44,366 bases of DNA from JBGSUE01 sp041753515 (GTDB lineage Bacteria > Patescibacteriota > Microgenomatia > UBA10105 > UBA927). The notes beneath the pieces were generated by a model. It worked only from the letters and a program-made list of their open reading frames with translations, did no database searches and had not been told where the DNA came from. Positions within the stretch are counted from its first letter, which is position 1. Every line of letters starts with the position of its first letter. Shown piece after piece: positions 30,920 to 37,945 of this stretch. The stretch is taken from contig JBGSUE010000002.1 of the NCBI GenBank assembly GCA_041753515.1, positions 1-44,366 on the forward strand. The letters run 5' to 3'. Made by a program: the position numbers and the translations under genes.

Positions 30920-32809
30920 CTAGGCTGTCCGTTTTAGTACGTCAAAAAAGGCATTTTGAGGAACTTCAACTTTCCCAACAGTTTTCATTCGAGCCTTGCC
31001 TTTTTTCTGTTTTTTCAGAAGTTTATCCTTGCGGGTGCGGTCGCCGCCGTAGAGTTTCTGGATCACGTCTTTTCTGAACGGTTTAATATCCAACCTTGCA
31101 ATTACTGACCCCCCGATGGCACCCTGCACCGGGATGTTAAATTGTTGACGGGGAATAACAGTCGCGAGTTTTTCAACAATACTGCGTGCCCGTCCGACCG
31201 CCTGTTCACGGACTGCCAGAAAAGCAAGCGCATCCACTTTTTCATGATTGAGAAGGATATCGATGCGTACCACATCCACCGTCTGATAGTCGAAAAACTC
31301 ATAATCCAGACTCGCGTATCCTTCCGTAATACTCTTCAAGCGGTCAAAAAAATCGATGATCATATCCGCAAGAGGAATAAGGTAGGTTAATTCTGCCTGA
31401 TCCCCGTGATATGTTAAATCTATATACTCGCCGCGTTTTTCCACAGCCAGCTGCATGATTGATCCTATATATGTCTTTGGTGTAAATATTTTTACCTCCA
31501 TCACCGGCTCCCGTACCTCATCAATCACTGTGGGATCAGGAAATTCAGAAGCGGATTGGACAATATGAATATCTTTTATGTTTTTCAGTTTTAACTGGTA
31601 TTCAACACTTGGTGCGCTGGCTATCATATCCAGGGCAAACTCACGGCTTAACCGTTCCTGTACAATTTCGGCGTGTAAAAGCCCCAGAAATCCGCAGTGG
31701 AATCCGTTGCCGAGCGCCGCTGACGAAATCGGACGGAACGTAAACGCGCTATCCGAAAGCCTCAGTTTTTCCAAGGACTCCCGCGCAAGAGTCAGCTCAT
31801 CGCTATTTATCGGAAACAGGGACAAAAACACCATCGGCTTGGGCTCTTTGTAACCGGGTAATGGGTGATTGGTAATGGGTGATTGGTTGATGGTAATGGT
31901 GTCGCCGACTTTCGCAAACCGGATGTCCTTCAACCCTGTTGCGATGTACCCAACTTCGCCACATGAGAGCCCGCTAGACGGTATCATTTTAGGAGAGAAG
32001 TACCCAAGCTCGATCGGTGTGACTTCAGCTTGGGAAGCCATAAATCTCAATAAGGTCGGACCCTGCAGCCTCGCATGGTCCGACCTTGCAAGGCTACCGT
32101 CCACAATACGAACAAACACCACCACCCCTTTGTGCGCATCATATTGTGAGGAAAATATCAAAGCTCGTAGTGGTTTATCCAGCCCTCCAATTGGTGCCGG
32201 TATTCTTGTCACAATCGCATCAAGGACTGCTTCCACATTCTCTCCGGTTTTGGCTGATATATTTATAATTTCTTCTTTCTTAAACCCCAATTCGCATAAC
32301 GCTTCAACGCAAAACGGAATATTGGAATGGGGCATATCGATTTTATTGATGACAGGAATGACTATCAGTTTGTGTTCCTGTGCCAGGCGAAGATTGGCGA
32401 GCGTCTGCGCCTGTACGCCCTGCGTGGCATCCACAACCAAAATCGCACCCTCACATGCTGCCAATGATCTGGACACTTCGTAGCCAAAATCCACATGGCC
32501 AGGAGTATCTATCAGGTTCAGAATAAATTCTGAACCTGAAAATCCCAAATCCCAATTTCCAAATCTCAATTTTTCCTCATTTTGGTCATTGTGATTTGAG
32601 TTTTGAGATTTGTATTTCATCCGGACCGGTGCCAACTTTATTGTAATCCCCCGCTCCCGTTCAATCGGGTTTGAATCCAATAGTTGTGCATGCATATCGC
32701 GCATAGCCACCGTCCCTGTCAGCTCCATGAGCCGGTCGGACAGGGTAGATTTGCCGTGATCTATGTGGGCAATAATGGCAAAATTTCTGATGTGGGACTG
32801 GTCAGCCAT
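30920..32809 (-). CDS. lepA: Elongation factor 4 (LepA), ribosome-associated GTPase
   Basis: Translational GTPase that back-translocates or remodels stalled ribosomes. G1 AHIDHGKST, switch-I region RERGITIKLAPVRM, G3 DTPGHVDF, G4 NKIDMP; then the beta-barrel, EF-G III/V-like and LepA-specific C-terminal domains ending GKVEVPQNAFFDVL. The start at 32809 (MADQSHIRNF) has TATAAT (32817-32822, minus sense) 7 nt upstream; the longer frame from 32860 is discarded. Three in-frame repeat insertions are visible: a heptamer block before the G3 motif (32540-32612), a 36-bp palindrome in the beta-barrel (32052-32087) and a heptamer block (31857-31898). At 629 aa it is about 30 residues longer than usual. 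Confidence 0.97.
   Translation of the reverse strand: MADQSHIRNFAIIAHIDHGKSTLSDRLMELTGTVAMRDMHAQLLDSNPIERERGITIKLAPVRMKYKSQNSNHNDQNEEKLRFGNWDLGFSGSEFILNLIDTPGHVDFGYEVSRSLAACEGAILVVDATQGVQAQTLANLRLAQEHKLIVIPVINKIDMPHSNIPFCVEALCELGFKKEEIINISAKTGENVEAVLDAIVTRIPAPIGGLDKPLRALIFSSQYDAHKGVVVFVRIVDGSLARSDHARLQGPTLLRFMASQAEVTPIELGYFSPKMIPSSGLSCGEVGYIATGLKDIRFAKVGDTITINQSPITNHPLPGYKEPKPMVFLSLFPINSDELTLARESLEKLRLSDSAFTFRPISSAALGNGFHCGFLGLLHAEIVQERLSREFALDMIASAPSVEYQLKLKNIKDIHIVQSASEFPDPTVIDEVREPVMEVKIFTPKTYIGSIMQLAVEKRGEYIDLTYHGDQAELTYLIPLADMIIDFFDRLKSITEGYASLDYEFFDYQTVDVVRIDILLNHEKVDALAFLAVREQAVGRARSIVEKLATVIPRQQFNIPVQGAIGGSVIARLDIKPFRKDVIQKLYGGDRTRKDKLLKKQKKGKARMKTVGKVEVPQNAFFDVLKRTA
31857..31898. repeat. 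Heptameric repeat inside lepA
   Basis: gggtaat/gggtgat/tggtaat/gggtgat/tggttga/tggtaat units, read in frame as INQSPITNHPLP between VGDT and GYKEPKPMVF. Confidence 0.85.
32052..32087. repeat. 36-bp palindrome inserted in frame in lepA
   Basis: Perfect 11-bp arms aaggtcggacc/ggtccgacctt. 36 nt is exactly 12 codons. The encoded residues (ARSDHARLQGPTL) interrupt the conserved beta-barrel segment after VRIVDGS. Same family as 13113-13148. Confidence 0.9.
32540..32612. repeat. Heptameric inverted array inside lepA
   Basis: cccaaat/cccaatt/tccaaat/ctcaatt followed by the opposite-strand words gtgattt/gagtttt/gagattt. In frame it adds about 30 polar residues between APVRM and LNLIDTPGH. Confidence 0.8.
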
Positions 32810-32841
32810 AGGGAGTATTATAGCAGGAACAGAGTGGGAAA

Positions 32842-32901
32842 CATCGAAGCCGGATTGCAATACTGTATGGGCAGTAAGTACTGCAACAGACCGGCTTCGA
32901 A
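32842..32901. repeat. Foldback element upstream of lepA
   Basis: Outer arms tcgaagccgg/ccggcttcga with an inner ttgca/tgcaa pair; cruciform-like. It sits between the 32916-33485 gene and the lepA promoter and may end transcription of the former. Confidence 0.65.
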
Positions 32902-32915
32902 GACCCTTTAAACTA

Positions 32916-33485
32916 TTATATATGCACTCCCTGCTCTTTTGGTTTTTTGAATACTAAAAGTCCCAATAGAATCAGAATGAGCAAGATGATCCAAGGAACA
33001 AAGCGCTTGACCCATGCAAGATCAAAAACAATGGCATATCCACCACCCGGAGTCGAACCACCGCACGGGTTGTTCCAGTCTTTCGGCATCGTCCACTTTT
33101 CCATGAAATATGTAGTGCCAAGTGCATTTCTCCTGACGAGTTTTTCCTCAAACACATACCCGGATTCGCGAAGCGCATCCTGAATATCATCCAATCCATA
33201 AAACGGATTCAATTTATTCCGTGACAGAAGGTAATCGGAATCCAACAAGAGCGCTTCTACATCAGGTTTGCCGCCCAGATAAAACGCATGGAAAAAATCA
33301 TCTGCAATTTCTACCTGTACCGCGGCATGGAATTGTGGAGCCGGAATGATGAAATTCGCGAGTTCCAGCAACTGCATGTAGCGCATGCACTCAGGTGAGA
33401 TTTCTTGTACCGGACTTGATGCAGACGCAGTATGTGGTTGCATTGCAATCATTATGACCAGAAAAAGAACCGCTATTTTTTTCAC
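32916..33485 (-). CDS. Exported membrane-anchored protein, unknown function (189 aa)
   Basis: Signal peptide (residues 1-22, KKIAVLFLVIMIAMQ), a soluble extracytoplasmic domain with two cysteines, and a C-terminal transmembrane helix (about 162-180) followed by a short basic tail (KKPKEQG). No family recognised. The start is GTG at 33485, placed by gaggt 5 nt upstream. The leader contains a strong hairpin (33507-33553) and a TATAAT-type promoter further upstream, the same plan as other exported proteins here. Confidence 0.7.
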   Translation of the reverse strand: MKKIAVLFLVIMIAMQPHTASASSPVQEISPECMRYMQLLELANFIIPAPQFHAAVQVEIADDFFHAFYLGGKPDVEALLLDSDYLLSRNKLNPFYGLDDIQDALRESGYVFEEKLVRRNALGTTYFMEKWTMPKDWNNPCGGSTPGGGYAIVFDLAWVKRFVPWIILLILILLGLLVFKKPKEQGVHI

Positions 33486-33506
33486 ATTTCACCTCACAAG
33501 TTGAAT

Positions 33507-33553
33507 TTTTGCCCATACATACAGCTTCAGTAATGCCGTATGAATGGGCAAAA
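33507..33553 (-). promoter_or_regulatory. Leader hairpin of the 32916-33485 gene
   Basis: 16-nt arms 33507-33522 and 33538-33553 with one mismatch (ttttgcccat core), 12 nt upstream of the Shine-Dalgarno sequence. A TATAAT box for this transcript is visible at about 33598-33603 on the minus strand. Confidence 0.6.
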
Positions 33554-33632
33554 CACATGAGGTTGTTCAAAGGGATTATTGCAAAGTGCAAGTTAAGTAT
33601 TATACCAAAACCCATTGATGTATACTATTTTT

Positions 33633-34127
33633 ATGATAAAAAAGGATATGACTAACCAGAAAAATATTTTTCTCTCGAACTGGCTGGTGTTTGTATTTTT
33701 GATCTTTGCTGCAAATTATGCAGTAACGCGCTCGACACAGCTTCATCTGTATGCCCAATCCTGCCTGACAAAATCCCAAATTCAGACAGATTCTCGCTGC
33801 CTCTACATTTACGGCACGGACGTATACGAAATTGGTTCGAAAACCAATCCCCACCGCAGCCACCCGTGCGGCATGGATGTCACTTCCATCATGCCCAATA
33901 CACATTTCACGAAAGTGTCAAAATACCTTACCCCGCAGCTTGCAGGCTCGCTCTGTCCAGACTCTCCTGAACAACCATTGGAAATCCAGACTTCAGATAC
34001 ACCAATTCCAGATCAAATAAACACTGATAATGATTCTACCGAACCAAGCAGATTCATGGTTGTCGCCACCCTAACAGTCCTTGTTGTATGGATATTAATA
34101 AAAGGATACAGGAAACTGCACGGTTAA
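33633..34127 (+). CDS. Membrane protein with two terminal helices and Cys-rich ectodomain (164 aa)
   Basis: Predicted transmembrane helices near residues 17-34 and 142-158 flank an extracytoplasmic loop with four cysteines and an acidic Pro/Thr stretch. No family recognised. TATACT (33621-33626) lies 6 nt before the ATG at 33633, arguing for a leaderless mRNA; a downstream ATG at 33648 behind aaagga is a fair alternative. The stop abuts the stop of the convergent 1056-aa gene. Confidence 0.65.
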   Translation: MIKKDMTNQKNIFLSNWLVFVFLIFAANYAVTRSTQLHLYAQSCLTKSQIQTDSRCLYIYGTDVYEIGSKTNPHRSHPCGMDVTSIMPNTHFTKVSKYLTPQLAGSLCPDSPEQPLEIQTSDTPIPDQINTDNDSTEPSRFMVVATLTVLVVWILIKGYRKLHG

Positions 34128-37100
34128 TTATTCCCCTTGCATCAATTCTTCCACAGTCGGGGATACCGCATGATCCATTGCAGTACGCAACTCTTCATCA
34201 ATCCGCGTATTCCAAAAATACATCGGGTCATTGCCATTTTTCCCATTTTCGTAATCCTGACGGCATTTCTCCTGCTGATCCTCTATCGTCGGATGCATTT
34301 CATCGGTATAATCGCGCACCACTCTTGCCATATAGTCAGGATGAGTCTTGGTTTTCAAATACGCAGAGAGATTAAGATGATTTGCATAATCCGTCCGGTA
34401 AGAAAATACGGCAGTCAGCATGGAAAGTGTTTCCTGGTATTCACGGGCAATTTGTTGGGTGAGCTGGTCAATCACCGGCTGGAGACGCAGTCTCATGTCG
34501 GAACTTGTCCTGTAGTGCATTTGCATAACCTCACCAAGCAATGCAGTATTGCCATTCACTACATCCTCATGTATGGCTTTTGCATCATATGGAGATTTAA
34601 TATTTGAGACAGTCAATAGTTTATCGATCCATTCTGGATCCTGTTTTACCAACCACTTGAGGATCAACGGTTCCTGAATAGTCATGTTTACACGCACATC
34701 AGTGGCGACCTTCTCTACAGGTTTGACTTGCCAAAACTCTGCATCATTTTCCGTCGGGTCCACCTTGATGGACTGTGACATGTTCGTCTGCACAGTTCCG
34801 ATGGAAAGTCCGTGCGTCGGTCTGCCTTGCCGGACTGTCCTGAAACGGTCTATTATCAACCCATGCCCGGATCCTGAGGCAGAAAAGAGCATATCACGAA
34901 GCTTCACAGCAGGGTCAAACAACACGTTCCCTTTTGGTGCAACAAGGGAAGACTCCACGCCCGCACCAAACAACACCTCGCTTGGCAGTGTGTCCGAACC
35001 TGTAGCCTTGGGAATAATCGCTGCCGCCTTTGATATTTTCTCCTGTTCCGGAGGCTCCACTGCTGTTGCCAAAGTATTGGACACGCCGTTACCTGCCGCA
35101 ACCGCCGCAACACCGCTTCGGATCATGAGAGCCAGATCCGCAGCTTTCTGCTGGTAATAATAGATTGCCTGATCCAGCTCCCCATCATACTCATCCGTAT
35201 GGATCTTTCCGTCGCCACCCAGTACATTTTTCTCCCGGAGAATCTTTTGTATCCGATTGTATGCTTCTGCCTGCTCCTGGTTTAAAATCATGATGGCGGC
35301 ACCCAAACGGGAGTTGATAAAATGCTTCTCCTCAAACGCGGCGGCAATAAAATGGACGCTGGGAAGATCGTACCGGGAAAGGGTAATCGTCTGGGCCAGT
35401 GCCATAAGATATCCGGGTGTGATCCGTGTATAGTCGGGAAGTTTTACGGTTTCCGCAGCCACATACCGGACTATTTTTTCCTTTATATCCTCAGGTTTTT
35501 GCCCCGATTCCCGCGCCCACTCGTCAATCGACTCCTTCGGGATATACTCCTCCACCCAATTGGATGCGACATCGATTTTTCGCAGTTCCGTATCAACCGA
35601 CCGTCCGGTTTCCTGGGCAAAAACCGTCGTGGCTTCCACAAGCCTTGCCCCGTCAAGATCATACACCACCTCACCGTTCATCCGCTCCCCGTAGATTTCC
35701 GGATTCTTCATGATGCGTTCTTTTAAGACATCCTCAGCGCGATCTGCTGTACGCACCGCATACACAGGAGCTTCCTGATATACCGCGTGTTCACCCGGAT
35801 AGGGAATGATTTTTTCAACTACTTCCTGATGTTCTAAAAGATACGACAGGTTTGCCGCTTTTTTCACATGGGGCATGCCGTCCATGAAATAATGCCCCTG
35901 CCAGGACTGGATTTCATCCAGTTTTACCCCACCCGCAAAATCTGCCTTAAAATGATAAACATCGGGAGCAAACAGCGACCATGTCCGGTTTGCCTCCTCA
36001 TCACCGCCGACCGTGATAATTGTCGTTACGTTTCTGAGTAATTCTTTAAAGGATTGCGTGTGTCCGTTTGCATCTGTCAGCTCCAGCATTGAAAACCGTT
36101 CATCTGCCGTATACCCGTATCCGGCGCCCGCCTGGCGGATACAATCCCAGATTGACGGTTGTGTGGCGGATGCATCTGTCCGCTTTTCGGACAACAATTC
36201 TGCAATCTTCTGTTGTGTCATATTTTTATCGGAAAGCACTGAGGGGTCCAGCGTCATCATTCTGCCATCCGGGCCAACCACTAAAACTTTCGCCTGCTCT
36301 ATGTCAATTGCCGTTTTTACTTCCACTTCCGGATCATATTTCCCAGCCACATCGGTGGGGTCAAAGTGATTAAATTTGTGAAATCTATTTGTTTCCGTAT
36401 CTTCGGCTTTCCTCATATCATCCACATCTGCATGGGTATCAAGCCCGTTGTTGACCAGCGCATTCGGTTCAAACCCGTCAAGACGGGCTTTCTCGCGGAT
36501 CCGCCAGTTGAATTCCCCTTTTGTATCATCATCTTCCATCTCGCGTGCCACTACTCCCACAATAGTTTGTGTTTTTTCATCAACTGTCCTCCAGTATGCG
36601 TGGCTGGCACGGCCGACGTCTGCCGCCAACGCGCTCAATCCCTCAAGGTCTTTCACCCTTTCCGTTCTTTCCCCTTTCAGGTGCAGGCTTGATGCCCCTT
36701 CTTTTGTCCCAAGGGGCGCAGACTGCGTCAGCCGTTCCCATGCAGTACTGATTTTCATTTCGTATGCCGGATCTGTTTCTTTTGGAATTTTCTTTTTCAG
36801 CATTCTCTCAAGAATTACCGTGTTGAGAAGTGATGCCGCTTTTCTTCCCATAAAATCATACAGTGGCGAATGTGTCGACTGCTGAATGATCCGGTGCATG
36901 TCATCCAGTTTTCGAAGCTGAAGCGGAATCACGGGTCTTCGTAGTTCCAGTATCTTTTTTTTCTCCAGTTTTTTCAGTTTATCAGGTTCAAACACTCCAG
37001 CCATCACGCTTCTGGTGTTTTCATGTTCTTCTTTCCATTTGTCCAGTATTTTCCGGAATCTCTGAAGAGTATCCGTTATAAGATCCAGCTCTCTGGTGTT

Positions 37101-37298
37101 TTGGAGTCGTAATTCATCTGAATGGACAAATTCGAAATTTCCTTTATCAACAAAAATTGCATTGGTCGGAATGCGCGTACCAGATACAAATGGCTCCCGT
37201 GCGAGCATTGCATCCATAAACCGCCATACGACACCACGGACGCGCTTCATATTCGGTTCCCGGGGTTTTTCCAGCGGCTGTGTTTTTCTATCTCCCAT
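34128..37298 (-). CDS. Very large protein of unknown function (1056 aa)
   Basis: Not recognised. Soluble, mixed alpha/beta, no signal peptide or convincing membrane helix. The N-terminal 150 residues are highly charged and helical (KILDKWKEEHENTR, KLKKLEKKKILELRR). The middle contains VLVVGPDGRMMTLDPS- and ITVGGDEEANRTW-like segments with no match to a nucleotide-binding consensus. An Ala/Gly-rich stretch (AAVAAGNGVSNTLATAV) lies near residue 755. Start 37298 (GDRKTQPLEK) follows gggagg closely; 37316 is an alternative. It is the largest cytoplasmic protein in the window and free of heptamer inserts, suggesting constraint or recent origin. Confidence 0.8.
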   Translation of the reverse strand: MGDRKTQPLEKPREPNMKRVRGVVWRFMDAMLAREPFVSGTRIPTNAIFVDKGNFEFVHSDELRLQNTRELDLITDTLQRFRKILDKWKEEHENTRSVMAGVFEPDKLKKLEKKKILELRRPVIPLQLRKLDDMHRIIQQSTHSPLYDFMGRKAASLLNTVILERMLKKKIPKETDPAYEMKISTAWERLTQSAPLGTKEGASSLHLKGERTERVKDLEGLSALAADVGRASHAYWRTVDEKTQTIVGVVAREMEDDDTKGEFNWRIREKARLDGFEPNALVNNGLDTHADVDDMRKAEDTETNRFHKFNHFDPTDVAGKYDPEVEVKTAIDIEQAKVLVVGPDGRMMTLDPSVLSDKNMTQQKIAELLSEKRTDASATQPSIWDCIRQAGAGYGYTADERFSMLELTDANGHTQSFKELLRNVTTIITVGGDEEANRTWSLFAPDVYHFKADFAGGVKLDEIQSWQGHYFMDGMPHVKKAANLSYLLEHQEVVEKIIPYPGEHAVYQEAPVYAVRTADRAEDVLKERIMKNPEIYGERMNGEVVYDLDGARLVEATTVFAQETGRSVDTELRKIDVASNWVEEYIPKESIDEWARESGQKPEDIKEKIVRYVAAETVKLPDYTRITPGYLMALAQTITLSRYDLPSVHFIAAAFEEKHFINSRLGAAIMILNQEQAEAYNRIQKILREKNVLGGDGKIHTDEYDGELDQAIYYYQQKAADLALMIRSGVAAVAAGNGVSNTLATAVEPPEQEKISKAAAIIPKATGSDTLPSEVLFGAGVESSLVAPKGNVLFDPAVKLRDMLFSASGSGHGLIIDRFRTVRQGRPTHGLSIGTVQTNMSQSIKVDPTENDAEFWQVKPVEKVATDVRVNMTIQEPLILKWLVKQDPEWIDKLLTVSNIKSPYDAKAIHEDVVNGNTALLGEVMQMHYRTSSDMRLRLQPVIDQLTQQIAREYQETLSMLTAVFSYRTDYANHLNLSAYLKTKTHPDYMARVVRDYTDEMHPTIEDQQEKCRQDYENGKNGNDPMYFWNTRIDEELRTAMDHAVSPTVEELMQGE

Positions 37299-37342
37299 AC
37301 CTCCCAATTGTCCCATTCCGGCAGGGTGGAGTCAATAAAGCG

Positions 37343-37915
37343 CTATCTGCCTGTACGCTTTCTGAACTCCAGCCGGCGCCTGAGGAGGTTTTCGCGGTAC
37401 CCACCCTCTTTCTGATGTCTGTCTTCAACTGACCGTATCTGCTGATCCATGAGATAATTAGTCCGTTTGATCAGGTCGATCAAGTAGTTACAGAGAATTT
37501 CTGTCTCCTCTCTTGTCCATCTTGTCCCTCTTATTCCTCTTGTCCCTCCCAATACAGACGAACAAGAAGGACTAGAAGAAAAAGAAGGAGAAGACTCTAA
37601 TTTCTGAAAATTTTTCAGTCTCACATCAAATTTGTCCCACATCGGCAACTGTTCCATGAGAAGAATATCATCGTAATCTTCCAGAAGTTCCCCACCTGAT
37701 GCTCTTGCAACATCATAAAGTTTGAGTTTTGAAGAAAGACTGCGGTCTTCCGATCCTTCCACTAGATTCTGCTTGTACGACCGGGACGCCTGCCTCATCT
37801 GGTCCCGTTGCCGCGCATCCTCATGTTTGTTGTAGTAGATTGGTACAAACTCCCACGTCAACGCAAATACAATCCTGGCATTTTTATACGAAAGCAAATC
37901 TTTATAGCCGGACAT
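37343..37915 (-). CDS. Four-helix-bundle protein (S23/suffix-domain type, 190 aa)
   Basis: The N-terminal LSYKNARIVFALTWEFV, then RQRDQMRQASRSYKQNLVEG, then KLKLYDVARASGGELLEDYD match the four-helix-bundle family related to 23S-rRNA intervening-sequence proteins, here the longer suffix-domain type. Biochemical role unknown in the family. A repeat-rich linker (37514-37597, encoding Ser-rich then Gly/Arg/Thr-rich residues) splits the last helix region. It lies 30 bp downstream of the argS stop, joined by another agggacaag-type repeat, so argS and this gene may be co-transcribed. Confidence 0.82.
   Translation of the reverse strand: MSGYKDLLSYKNARIVFALTWEFVPIYYNKHEDARQRDQMRQASRSYKQNLVEGSEDRSLSSKLKLYDVARASGGELLEDYDDILLMEQLPMWDKFDVRLKNFQKLESSPSFSSSPSCSSVLGGTRGIRGTRWTREETEILCNYLIDLIKRTNYLMDQQIRSVEDRHQKEGGYRENLLRRRLEFRKRTGR
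37514..37597. repeat. Low-complexity repeat inside the four-helix-bundle gene
   Basis: cttgtccatcttgtccctct-type words followed by agaagaaaaagaagg-type words, a pyrimidine-to-purine switch that lets the region fold on itself. Confidence 0.6.
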
Positions 37916-37945
37916 ATTCTTGTCCCTCTTCCCCCTCTTGTCCCT

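Noticed and set aside
30841..31077. Plus-strand 78-codon frame at the lepA end
   Set aside because: It is a shadow of the lepA 3' end and the displaced tail on the opposite strand.
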